A stretch of 6,800 nucleotides of DNA from an uncultured Butyricicoccus sp. (lineage in GTDB: Bacteria > Bacillota > Clostridia > Oscillospirales > Butyricicoccaceae): positions 1-6,800 of the forward strand of contig CAJUDU010000103.1 of the NCBI GenBank assembly GCA_910584935.1, given 5' to 3'. Below the pieces are notes generated by a model. That model was not told the origin of the DNA. It worked only from the letters and a program-made list of their open reading frames with translations, and made no database searches. Shown here in pieces: positions 1 to 6,027 of this stretch. Position 1 is the stretch's first letter, and each line of letters starts with the position of its first letter. Position numbers and translations under genes: made by a program.

Positions 1-450
1 ATTTTATCACTTTCTTTTTGTGTTGAAGGTGTCAACTTTATTTATACAACATCAACACCTGAATGGGCAAAACGAAAAAATAAAGCGGCACGCCGAGCGG
101 CACGCATCCGCATGGCACGGAAATGGCTCCCTTCCTATACGGGAATAGATCTTGTCCGCGATTACCGAAAAGTATTTAAGATCGATGTACTGACCGCGCT
201 AAATGATTTGGTTAAGATCGGCGCACTGACGCCGGAACAGGCAGAGGTAAAACGGCAGGCAGAACAAAAACGCCAGGAACAGCTGCGGCGGGAACGGGAA
301 GCAAAAACACAGCTATCCATTTATGACCGCTTTCCGGATTCAGACGATCACTTTTATTTCATCGTTGGCTATACTTCCGGCGGCGCACCCTATGGCGTAA
401 CATGGGAAGAAATGGGGCTTCACCCATGGGAACTCCCCGAAGAGGAATGA
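1..450 (+). CDS. Hypothetical basic protein, 5' end outside window
   Basis: The reading frame is open from the first base and ends at TGA 448-450, giving 149 visible residues. The first in-frame ATG is at 112, but the frame upstream of it has no stop and encodes a strongly basic stretch (WAKRKNKAARRAARIR) that looks coding, so I treat the gene as partial at its 5' end. The middle is rich in Glu, Gln, Lys and Arg and should form a charged helix or short coiled coil. The C-terminal part (HFYFIVGYTSGGAPYGVTWE) resembles the tail of hypothetical proteins I recall from Firmicutes mobile regions; this is memory, not a search. There is no signal peptide or membrane segment in the visible part. A terminator follows at 465-496. 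Function unknown. Confidence 0.75.
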   Translation: MLSLSFCVEGVNFIYTTSTPEWAKRKNKAARRAARIRMARKWLPSYTGIDLVRDYRKVFKIDVLTALNDLVKIGALTPEQAEVKRQAEQKRQEQLRREREAKTQLSIYDRFPDSDDHFYFIVGYTSGGAPYGVTWEEMGLHPWELPEEE

Positions 451-464
451 CAACTATCCACACA

Positions 465-496
465 CTTGGAGCAGGACGAACCTGTTCCGGGCTTTT
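465..496 (+). terminator. Rho-independent terminator after the first gene
   Basis: An 11-bp stem pairs 465-475 with 481-491, with three G.T wobbles, around the loop ACGAA (476-480). Four T follow at 493-496. It starts 15 nt after the stop at 450 and should end that transcript. The U-tract is short, so termination may be partial. Confidence 0.6.
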
Positions 497-508
497 ATCG
501 TGGGTGGC

Positions 509-546
509 TTGACACTCCCCTCTGCTTTAGCTGTAGGGAGTGTCAA
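509..546. repeat. Perfect 11-bp inverted repeat, strong hairpin
   Basis: TTGACACTCCC (509-519) is followed after 16 nt by its exact reverse complement, GGGAGTGTCAA (536-546). The loop can pair further through GC-TTTA-GC. No T-run follows, so this is not an ordinary intrinsic terminator. The form (GACACTCCC, a CTTTAG centre, GGGAGTGTC) recalls the subterminal hairpins of IS200/IS605-type elements, but no tnpA or tnpB is nearby, so any link is inference. It could also be part of a small RNA or attenuator lying between the terminators at 465-496 and 581-617. Confidence 0.6.
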
Positions 547-580
547 TTAGAGCAATTCTTAAAGTTAATTTCAATTGTGA

Positions 581-617
581 AAGCAGACAGGGCAAATACA
601 GCTCTGCCTGCTTTTTT
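581..617 (+). terminator. Rho-independent terminator in the gene-free gap
   Basis: A 13-bp stem pairs 581-593 with 601-613, with one A.C mismatch and one G.T pair, around a 7-nt loop, and runs into six T (612-617). It is the second plus-strand terminator in the 451-693 gap, although no ORF lies between the two. Either it backs up the first, or a short non-coding transcript or element remnant occupies 497-580. Confidence 0.7.
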
Positions 618-651
618 GTGCTGCCATCACCAAAACAAATAGAGTCGATTC

Positions 652-662
652 GCATATCATAA
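652..662 (+). promoter_or_regulatory. GCATATNATAA motif, copy 1, upstream of the HTH-like gene
   Basis: GCATATCATAA lies 18 nt before the ribosome binding site (681-686) of the 697 gene. The core TATCAT (655-660) could be a -10 box, and CATANNNTA also fits. No TTGACA-like -35 is seen at normal spacing; an AAC lies at 634-636, 16 nt before CATA. Four more copies of the motif occur in the window, each pointing into a gene. Confidence 0.5.
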
Positions 663-696
663 AACATAAAATTGTATATCAGGAGAACGCTGCTTG

Positions 697-903
697 ATGG
701 ATAAAAATATCATTCGGTTTCCAGGGGATACCGATAATTCCCCAGAAGAAAATACCCCTGGCTTTCATTATCTTGGCTCCATGCAAGTCCTTTGTATGAG
801 TGTCCAAGAAATTGCGGATGCCGCCAATATCACAGCGGCAGAAGTGCTGACGGATCTCATGTATCTGGTTATCAGCAAGGAAATTATGGAAACTTTACAA
901 TAA
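697..903 (+). CDS. Small protein with a possible helix-turn-helix
   Basis: This is a 68-aa protein. I chose ATG 697; a TTG immediately before it (694) is an equally readable start and would add one residue. AGGAGA at 681-686 sits 10 nt before the ATG and 7 nt before the TTG. The C-terminal half, around MSVQEIADAANITAAEVLTD, has the helix-turn-helix-like pattern of small winged or Xre-type regulators: alternating hydrophobics, an Ala-Ala turn, then a second helix. The N-terminal 25 residues are polar and probably disordered. The stop at 901-903 overlaps the ribosome binding site of the SseB-like gene, so the two are one operon and probably translationally coupled. Regulation by a DNA-binding role is inference; the protein could instead be a structural small protein. 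Confidence 0.7.
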   Translation: MDKNIIRFPGDTDNSPEENTPGFHYLGSMQVLCMSVQEIADAANITAAEVLTDLMYLVISKEIMETLQ

Positions 904-916
904 GGAGTGCTTTTAT

Positions 917-1858
917 TTGTTTGAACTGAATTGGTCAGAACAAAAAATATACGATCTGCTGCGGGATAAAGGTTTAGCTGGACTGCTGGAAACCCGCTGC
1001 AGAATCATGCAGGAGCTGAACGGCTCTGTATTGAGTGTGGATTCACGCCATATTGGGCAGGAATCTTTGAAACAGATCGAATCTATCCTGGCAGAGAAAA
1101 TCAGGAATACTGGCACATTGTTCCTGCTTTGTTCTGCTGTTACCCATCAGCCGCTGATTGAATGTTTTGATGAAACAGAAGATTTCAGGGCATATCTGTT
1201 TTCCTCTCTGGAAAAAGCGGAGGCGTACCAGAAGCGGCGACTTACGGCTGGATATGACGCCATGATTGCGGAAGTGATCACAGGGAAAAAGCGGGCAGAA
1301 TTTTATACTGCCCTGATGCTTGCCGGTGTGAATTTTATCATGCTGGATGCAGACAACAACAGCTTTTTATTTCCCCTGCAAATGGTAACTTCGGTTCCCA
1401 CCTACGACGGATTTACAGGACTGAAAAACCCCTTGCAGAACCGGAAGCTCAATGCCCTGCTCAGTGATTATTGCCAGCGTGCAGAAGCTGGAGCCATGAC
1501 CCGTGAATTTGAAGTTATCGTACTGAAAGCGCTGAAAGAAGCGCATTTTATTGCGCCTATCCATGGCGCTGAAGATGTGGATACCGGCGAACACAAGGAA
1601 ATTTCCTTCAATTATCTTATCGGGCAGCATGAAAATGAGGACGGCGCTCAGGAACTTGTCGGGTTTGCTTTCACGGATAATTTCCAACTGGAGGACTGGC
1701 AACGGCAGCATGGATATCCTGAACAAGGCGCGATCTGTACATTCTCCGGACTGTTTGATATCTTGTGTACTTACCGGCTGAAATATTTCATTTTGAATGC
1801 CGGCACGCATACTTTGATTTTGGATAGCGCCACACTTGCAAAAATTCAAAACCTTTAA
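917..1858 (+). CDS. SseB-family protein
   Basis: This is a 313-aa cytoplasmic protein with no signal peptide. It starts at TTG 917, with AAGGAG at 902-907 and a 9-nt gap; no in-frame ATG gives a better fit. Roughly residues 195-310 match my memory of the SseB N-terminal domain: LKALKEAHFIAPI, then ELVGFAFTDNFQLEDW, then TFSGLFDIL, then a hydrophobic YFILNAGTHTLILD close to the family's xINPxxxxLxL. The N-terminal half contains GTLFLLCSAVTHQPLIECFDE and a FYTALMLAGVNFIMLD segment, an arrangement I recall upstream of the SseB domain in clostridial relatives. SseB was named for enhanced serine sensitivity in E. coli; its molecular function is not settled. It forms an operon with the 68-aa gene 13 nt upstream. 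No terminator is seen after the stop; the next motif copy starts 7 nt later. Confidence 0.75.
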   Translation: MFELNWSEQKIYDLLRDKGLAGLLETRCRIMQELNGSVLSVDSRHIGQESLKQIESILAEKIRNTGTLFLLCSAVTHQPLIECFDETEDFRAYLFSSLEKAEAYQKRRLTAGYDAMIAEVITGKKRAEFYTALMLAGVNFIMLDADNNSFLFPLQMVTSVPTYDGFTGLKNPLQNRKLNALLSDYCQRAEAGAMTREFEVIVLKALKEAHFIAPIHGAEDVDTGEHKEISFNYLIGQHENEDGAQELVGFAFTDNFQLEDWQRQHGYPEQGAICTFSGLFDILCTYRLKYFILNAGTHTLILDSATLAKIQNL

Positions 1859-1865
1859 GCCGCCT

Positions 1866-1876
1866 GCATATCATAA
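1866..1876 (+). promoter_or_regulatory. GCATATNATAA motif, copy 2, upstream of the tandem-domain gene
   Basis: GCATATCATAA, identical to copies 1 and 6028-6038, lies 7 nt after the SseB-like stop and 63 nt before ATG 1940. The core TATCAT is at 1869-1874. No -35 consensus is visible at 16-18 nt; an AAC at 1850-1852 is 14 nt before CATA. A hairpin follows in the leader. Confidence 0.5.
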
Positions 1877-1880
1877 TCCA

Positions 1881-1904
1881 ATAGATTTCAGGATTTCAAT
1901 CTAT
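1881..1904 (+). other. Leader hairpin before the tandem-domain gene
   Basis: ATAGATT (1881-1887) and AATCTAT (1898-1904) are exact complements around a 10-nt loop. CCA/TTGG just outside can extend the stem across a bulge. It lies between the promoter-like motif and the AGGAGG at 1927-1932. No T-run follows, so it is a possible mRNA leader structure, not a terminator. The short AT-rich stem makes this weak. Confidence 0.3.
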
Positions 1905-1939
1905 AAATTGGCGTAATGCCTATGTTAGGAGGAACATTT

Positions 1940-3208
1940 ATGAGAAAACTGCAAAGTCCTTCCCAAGTTGTCCGTTATGATGGCAACAAGGTTTTCATGG
2001 AGATGATGTGTGACGGGCTGTCTATCAACCGGATATTTCTAAATTTCTGCCAGTATGATAAGGCAGCAAAGAAAGGCTCCCGGATGACCAGCAGTATTGC
2101 GATTTACCTGGAAGTTGGCAAAGCTGCTGTACTGGCTGAAAGCATCCTGAATGGAGAACTTGCAGCAAAAGCCAAGGAAAGCAGGCTTGACGCGGAACAG
2201 CGGAAAAGCAATTATCCAAACCCTGTTTTTGTTTCCATGGGCGGTTCCAAACCGCAGGATGTTGGCAGACCGGATGGGAAAGCGGAAAGCCGGCAATTCA
2301 AAATTGTACCTGGAAACAAGCTGCCTTGGCTGATTACAGCGGAAAAAGGTCCGGGTCATGTAGATCCCAGCGGATTGATTGTACCAGAGTACACAACCGC
2401 ACGGGGCAGTGATGCTGTCATCCGGATTCCTATGACAGATGAATCCCTGTACAGTTTTGCGCTGCACCTGAAGGAACTGTTTTCCCTGTGGATGCTGGAG
2501 AAATACGGGAATGTCAACCGTTTCGATCCTGCTGCCTTGCGGGGATATGATCCCGCAACCGGCATGAAAAAAACATCGCTGGTTGCCCGTTTTGAACAGG
2601 AACCCAATCCTGTTGCTGATGCTGATCGGAAAATCAATCCGGCATTGCGGATGGGCATTCATGCTTCTGCCCTGCCGATTGATAAAATCCTGATGGAATT
2701 TACTACTTCGGATTGGACAGTGAAATCCAGCGAGGATAAAGCGCTTTTGCCCATTTTCCTTGACATTTCCAAGGCAAATGTGCTGGCAACAGATATCTTG
2801 TCTGGACGGATTGCGGCGCTGGCAGCAAAACAAAAGAAAACCGGTACATATGAACCGGTTTACCTGTCCTTGGGCGGTACAAACAAGAATGGGAAAATTG
2901 AAAGCCGGCAATTCAAAATCTTTGCCGGGAATACGCCGGAAACAAAAGATAAATGGATTTTACAGGCAGAGAAAGGACCTGGACATTTGTCTGATACTGG
3001 GCTTTTTGTTCCGGATTACACCGAGAAAACAGCGGAATGCCTGTACCAGTTGTGCATTGGCAGTGATGAACTCAAGCGGTTTGCGCTGTGCATCCGGGAT
3101 ATGGCAATGCTGTGGATGATCAAAAAATTCGGACCTGTCATCCAGCCTGGTATTGATGAACGGCGGCAGAATACGGAAAACGAAATTGCCAAACTTCGTG
3201 CGGTTTGA
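1940..3208 (+). CDS. Protein with two tandem copies of an unrecognised domain
   Basis: This is a 422-aa protein. I chose ATG 1940 because AGGAGG (1927-1932) sits 7 nt before it; an upstream in-frame ATG at 1916 has no ribosome site. The protein is an internal duplication: residues about 18-195 and 238-400 share the same order of motifs. The shared motifs are I-x-x-I-(F/L)-x-x-F (29-36 and 247-254), a helix ending in (A/V)LA-x-(S/D)IL-x-G, a V-(F/Y)-(V/L)-S-(M/L)-GG strand, ESRQFKI (116-122 and 321-327), AEKGPGH (134-140 and 343-349), GL(I/F)VP(E/D)YT, and a final (L/M)WM(L/I)(E/K)K(Y/F)G helix. There is no signal peptide or membrane segment. I do not recognise the fold. The invariant Lys, Arg and GPGH residues suggest a conserved binding surface for nucleic acid or nucleotide, but that is speculation. 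It shares a transcript with the 141-aa gene 25 nt downstream. Confidence 0.85.
   Translation: MRKLQSPSQVVRYDGNKVFMEMMCDGLSINRIFLNFCQYDKAAKKGSRMTSSIAIYLEVGKAAVLAESILNGELAAKAKESRLDAEQRKSNYPNPVFVSMGGSKPQDVGRPDGKAESRQFKIVPGNKLPWLITAEKGPGHVDPSGLIVPEYTTARGSDAVIRIPMTDESLYSFALHLKELFSLWMLEKYGNVNRFDPAALRGYDPATGMKKTSLVARFEQEPNPVADADRKINPALRMGIHASALPIDKILMEFTTSDWTVKSSEDKALLPIFLDISKANVLATDILSGRIAALAAKQKKTGTYEPVYLSLGGTNKNGKIESRQFKIFAGNTPETKDKWILQAEKGPGHLSDTGLFVPDYTEKTAECLYQLCIGSDELKRFALCIRDMAMLWMIKKFGPVIQPGIDERRQNTENEIAKLRAV
2285..2304 (+). repeat. 20-bp direct repeat, copy 1, within the tandem-domain gene
   Basis: These 20 bases encode ESRQFK plus the start of Ile (residues 116-122) and are identical to 2900-2919, exactly 205 codons away. 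The DNA identity is higher than the rest of the duplicated domains would suggest, which points to strong constraint or past conversion at this motif. Confidence 0.85.
2900..2919 (+). repeat. 20-bp direct repeat, copy 2, within the tandem-domain gene
   Basis: The second copy of the 2285-2304 sequence, in the same reading frame, encodes residues 321-327 of the 422-aa protein. Confidence 0.85.
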
Positions 3209-3233
3209 TAACAAAAAACAGGAGGAATCACAA

Positions 3234-3659
3234 ATGATTATTAACCCATCGTATAAGGCAGAATTGCGCGAAGCCATTCGGGAAATTGATGAGGTGTGCT
3301 TCACCAAAGACCAAAAAGACAAGATTTTAAGCAACGACGATTTGCTGGACAGTGCAGCCTTTGGGTTCCAAAAAGATGTTGAAGATTATGGCTGTGATTA
3401 CGATTGGTCGCTCAATGAAGCCTTAATTGGGCTGGGCATCAATCTTTCACTGGCTGCACCAACTCCTGATGTGGTAAAAACACCGGTTGGCAAACTACTG
3501 ATTGAAAAAATCACAGATCCGGAACATCCTGGCGTTCAAATCACAGTGGAAAATCAGGACTTAAAAATGTGGCTTGCGGCGGTCGTTTATGACCCTGCTG
3601 TTCATGCAATACGGATGGACACTTTTGGCAAACTCTATCCGCCTGAAGCGACAAAATGA
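3234..3659 (+). CDS. Hypothetical 141-aa acidic protein
   Basis: ATG 3234 is preceded by GGAGGA (3221-3226) at 7 nt spacing; the frame runs further upstream to 3153 but overlaps the previous gene and has no better start. The protein is acidic, with helical N-terminal two thirds (KAELREAIREIDEV, then SNDDLLDSAAFGFQKDVEDY) and a C-terminal part with hydrophobic segments (DLKMWLAAVVYDP). There is no signal peptide, membrane span or recognised motif. The gene lies 25 nt after the tandem-domain gene with no terminator or promoter motif between, so the two are probably co-transcribed, and the products may act together. The terminator at 3668-3698 ends the unit. I do not recognise the family. Confidence 0.8.
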   Translation: MIINPSYKAELREAIREIDEVCFTKDQKDKILSNDDLLDSAAFGFQKDVEDYGCDYDWSLNEALIGLGINLSLAAPTPDVVKTPVGKLLIEKITDPEHPGVQITVENQDLKMWLAAVVYDPAVHAIRMDTFGKLYPPEATK

Positions 3660-3667
3660 GCAGAAAG

Positions 3668-3698
3668 AAACCCCTCATCATAATGGTGAGGGGTTTTC
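3668..3698. terminator. Terminator shared by convergent units
   Basis: A 12-bp stem pairs 3668-3679 with 3685-3696 around a 5-nt loop, with one T.G wobble and a run of G/C in the middle. On the plus strand it ends in TTTT and lies 9 nt after the stop of the 141-aa gene. On the minus strand the flank reads TTTCTTTC, and the stem begins a few bases after the stop (3701-3703) of the minus-strand ORF. It therefore probably serves both directions. Confidence 0.8.
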
Positions 3699-3700
3699 TG

Positions 3701-4021
3701 TTACTCCCATTGCCGCCGGCGTTTTCCGTTTTCTTTCCAGCAGCGCTGTGGTTTACGATAAATATCATCATAAACATCAGGCAGCGCATGGGGCTGCCGT
3801 TTGCTGCGGATCAATGGCTGCAATTCTTTATCGCTGTTTTGCCGGCGCTCATTGGCAGTCCGTGGTCTGCGATAACCATGCGTCCTTGACCGGCAACGCC
3901 GCTTCCCTGTCCCCGGCACAGGTTCCTGCCGGAATGTGAATGGCAGCTTTGTTACCCTGAAATATTCACCCAAGGACATCAGCATCATTTTTTTCATACC
4001 CCTTTCCGTTTGTGCTTTCAT
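3701..4021 (-). CDS. Small basic hypothetical protein
   Basis: This is an ORF of up to 106 aa, very rich in Arg, Lys, Gln and Pro, with TAA (3703-3701) just before the shared terminator. The start is uncertain. ATG 4021 has GGAG directly against it with no spacer. ATG 3988 (95 aa, beginning MMLMSLGEYF) has AAAGGGG at 4005-3999 with about 10 nt spacing and is the better ribosome fit. The C-terminus (YDDIYRKPQRCWKENGKRRR then QWE) has a Trp-Lys, Arg-Lys-Gln-Trp pattern that I recall from short hypothetical proteins of Firmicutes mobile regions. In support of a real gene are codon use like the neighbours, a GCATATNATAA copy at 4040-4050 pointing into it, and the terminator. The basic composition would suit nucleic-acid binding, but that is inference. 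Confidence 0.5.
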   Translation of the reverse strand: MKAQTERGMKKMMLMSLGEYFRVTKLPFTFRQEPVPGTGKRRCRSRTHGYRRPRTANERRQNSDKELQPLIRSKRQPHALPDVYDDIYRKPQRCWKENGKRRRQWE

Positions 4022-4039
4022 CTCCGGATTTTCTTTAAT

Positions 4040-4050
4040 TTATTATATGC
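4040..4050 (-). promoter_or_regulatory. GCATATNATAA motif, copy 3, minus strand
   Basis: Read on the minus strand this is GCATATAATAA; its core TATAAT is a perfect -10 box (4047-4042). It lies in the 45-nt gap between the Ig-like gene and the small basic ORF and points into the latter. No clear -35 is seen. Confidence 0.5.
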
Positions 4051-4066
4051 AAAAATTCCTGTACAT

Positions 4067-5983
4067 TTAACGGAATAACCTTGCATTTTCATCATCTTTG
4101 AAACGGAGTGTCATTGTCCCAGCGTAAAAACGCCGCTTTGTCGGACTGGAAAGGGGTTGCATATTTTCTTTTGATTCTATCTCTTTTGTCGGCAATGGAA
4201 GGTTTTCTTTTTGCGTTTGGATTTCCTCTGTCGGCAACGGAAGATTTTCTTCTTGTGTTTTTGCTGCCAGCAAAAAGGTATCTGGTTCTGGTAAGATTTC
4301 CTCTGTCGGCATATCCTGATAAACGGATTCTGCGGCATTTTCCTCTATTTCATCCGTCACGGTAATTGGGACGACTGCCAGCTTATCCATATAAGAAATG
4401 ATAACTGCTGCGTCATTCAGGCTTAACGCCCCTTCTGGCTGGAACGCAAAATGCCGGATTTCTGTCATGGATGAATCTTCATAAAGCCCAACAACTTTTA
4501 TGCCTTCCGGCTCAAACAGTTCACCAGGATGATAGATTGTTTTCTTTGGCTGCGCCGCAATCATAATGCCAAGCAGCATTTTGGGGATAATTGTGACAGA
4601 ATAAGATGCTGTTTTGCCTTGATATCTGACGGTTAATTCATTTTCGCCAGGGATTGTGTGGTCAAAACCTTCAACCATACCCGGAAGCATATCGACTGTT
4701 TCTGCTGTTCCATTTTGATACAACACCAGCAGCTTGCCACCGGATACATCTAACATCTCTTGGTTTTCTTTGTATTTCAGCTTCTCTGGCAGCGTGGCAA
4801 TGGAGATGGATTCAATCATCCGCTGCTGCACATGGATTGGGATTTCTACCGTTTTCCCTTGATATTCCGCAATCACATGGGGCATACCCTGCCGCAGAGT
4901 TTCTGGTTCAATTTTGAAATCGATAATCCGCTCTGTTGTGTGATTGTTATAGATTGCCTTTAACACCAAGCCTTCCGGCTCAAATGAATCCCCTTCAAAA
5001 TAAACCGTTTTTGCAGGCTGATGGACAATTTCAATCCGGTCTATTTCTTTTTCGATGATCTGCACATCAAACCCGCATTGGAATCCTTCCAGATTGACTA
5101 TGATGCTGCAAATGCCTGCCTGTTGGTTACTGAAACCGGACGCCATATTTGGCGTCAGTGGGACGACTTCTCTTTCCCCATTGCTGAGCAGTTTTGCCAC
5201 CAATCCGCCAGATACATCAAGGGCATCACTTTGTTCCAGATACGATGTTTTATCCGGCAATTGTGCCATTTCAATGCCTGTGACAGTATATTCTTTAACA
5301 TGGATAAAAACAGGAAATGTCATTCCGTCATAAGGTAGCTGCACAACTGCCTGCCCTTGCTGCACTTTAATGCCAGGGTCTGGATAGTCATGGATTTCCT
5401 CAGTATCCCCATTGTTATACACAGCTTCCAACACTAAGCCAGCAACATTCAACATTTCCCCTTCAATGTAATCCCTTTTGGTTGGCTGTTGTTTTACCTG
5501 GACTTGCATTAGCGTTCTGGGTTTGATGGAAATCTGCATGGGGATTTCAAACCCCTCATAATGGATATAAACAATCTGTTTGCCGGATTTATCCGGGTCA
5601 AATCCACGCACCATGTCTGGTGTCATTTCAATCTGACTTGCAGTGCCGTCACTATAAACCAGCGCCAATGTTCCGCCGCTGACATCCAATGCGTTTACAC
5701 CGGCAATATATTCTGTTTTATTGGGCATGGAATTGAGTGCAGCAGCTTTCAGGATTTTATCTTTCACTGTGACAGGAAATGATAGCTGCAAATCCTGATA
5801 CTGGATGGTAACTTCAGTGTCCTGTTTGCTCAGCGGGCGGTCTGGGATGATCTCAAAATCCCGGATCAATTCAAAATTTCCTTTTTCATCTTCCAGTTTC
5901 ACCAGCAGATCCCGCTTTGCGATCTGTTCCCCCACTGTAAATTCTGTTTTCTGAGGGGATCTTAAAAAGCCTAATTTTTTCAT
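4067..5983 (-). CDS. Cytoplasmic-looking protein of seven alternating Big_3 Ig-like repeats
   Basis: This is a 638-aa protein. I chose ATG 5983 because AAAGGAG (5998-5992) lies 8 nt before it; an in-frame GTG at 6001 would overlap that site. Residues 4-541 are seven Ig-like repeats of 70-78 aa resembling bacterial Ig-like group 3 (Big_3). Two kinds alternate: type A (QP-x-K-x-x-Y-x-x-GE, then GL-x-L-x-A-x-YN, then DF) at about 4-73, 157-229, 313-385 and 469-541, and type B (LP-x-K-x-x-Y, LDVSGG, a Y-x-(N/D)G strand, MTP-x-MV-x-GF) at 77-153, 233-309 and 389-465. Residues 544-614 are an acidic, Pro/Glu-rich linker with ENLPLPT repeats, and the last 20 or so residues are a basic-aromatic tail. 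Big_3 repeats usually sit in secreted or wall-bound proteins, but this one has no signal peptide, membrane span or LPXTG motif. It is read divergently from the 6131 gene. Role unknown. Confidence 0.85.
   Translation of the reverse strand: MKKLGFLRSPQKTEFTVGEQIAKRDLLVKLEDEKGNFELIRDFEIIPDRPLSKQDTEVTIQYQDLQLSFPVTVKDKILKAAALNSMPNKTEYIAGVNALDVSGGTLALVYSDGTASQIEMTPDMVRGFDPDKSGKQIVYIHYEGFEIPMQISIKPRTLMQVQVKQQPTKRDYIEGEMLNVAGLVLEAVYNNGDTEEIHDYPDPGIKVQQGQAVVQLPYDGMTFPVFIHVKEYTVTGIEMAQLPDKTSYLEQSDALDVSGGLVAKLLSNGEREVVPLTPNMASGFSNQQAGICSIIVNLEGFQCGFDVQIIEKEIDRIEIVHQPAKTVYFEGDSFEPEGLVLKAIYNNHTTERIIDFKIEPETLRQGMPHVIAEYQGKTVEIPIHVQQRMIESISIATLPEKLKYKENQEMLDVSGGKLLVLYQNGTAETVDMLPGMVEGFDHTIPGENELTVRYQGKTASYSVTIIPKMLLGIMIAAQPKKTIYHPGELFEPEGIKVVGLYEDSSMTEIRHFAFQPEGALSLNDAAVIISYMDKLAVVPITVTDEIEENAAESVYQDMPTEEILPEPDTFLLAAKTQEENLPLPTEEIQTQKENLPLPTKEIESKENMQPLSSPTKRRFYAGTMTLRFKDDENARLFR
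4172..4255 (-). repeat. ENLPLPT tail repeats of the Ig-like protein
   Basis: Residues 577-604 hold two near-identical units of about 13-14 residues, each with ENLPLPT followed by a (E/K)EI turn and a Gln/Lys spacer. A decayed third unit (ENMQPLSSPTK) follows. The repeats are visible in the DNA as repeated TTTTCT and CCTCTGTCGGCAA blocks. They form a Pro/Glu linker between the Ig-like array and the C-terminal tail. Confidence 0.75.
4361..5974 (-). repeat. Seven-unit Ig-like repeat array with 156-residue AB period
   Basis: The protein-level array is A-B-A-B-A-B-A. LDVSGG recurs at residues 99, 255 and 411, and the QP of type A at 166-167, 322-323 and 478-479, so one AB pair is exactly 156 residues (468 nt). 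The first A unit is offset by one residue. DNA identity between copies is low, so the duplication is old. Confidence 0.8.
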
Positions 5984-6004
5984 GATGCGTTCTCCTTTCA
6001 CTTT

Positions 6005-6015
6005 TTATCATATGC
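6005..6015 (-). promoter_or_regulatory. GCATATNATAA motif, copy 4, minus strand
   Basis: Read on the minus strand this is GCATATGATAA. Its core TATGAT lies about 9-14 nt before the AAAGGAG site of the Ig-like gene, which implies a very short leader. The block AGGAGAACGC that follows is also found before the 697 gene. It forms an inverted pair with copy 5. Confidence 0.55.
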
Positions 6016-6027
6016 AGATACTCCTTT

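Noticed and set aside
509..537. TTGACA at 509-514 as a sigma-A -35 box for a small RNA.
   Set aside because: The hexamer at the expected -10 position (TGTAGG) is a poor match, and TTGACA is part of the inverted repeat.
1367..1849. Minus-strand 160-aa open frame.
   Set aside because: It is antisense to the SseB-like gene, which has clear family features; no independent start signal.
2039..2911. Minus-strand 290-aa open frame.
   Set aside because: It is antisense to the well supported tandem-domain gene, has many Cys, Phe and His typical of a shadow frame, and has no ribosome site or motif.
3656..3889. Plus-strand 77-aa ORF with two hydrophobic stretches, overlapping the stop of the 141-aa gene as ATGA.
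   Set aside because: It runs straight through the terminator hairpin, uses rare-looking ATA and AGG codons, has no ribosome site, and lies opposite the better supported minus-strand ORF.
4172..5974. Repeats considered as a CRISPR array or tandem DNA repeat.
   Set aside because: The repetition is at protein level with long units and low DNA identity; there are no short identical repeats separated by unique spacers.
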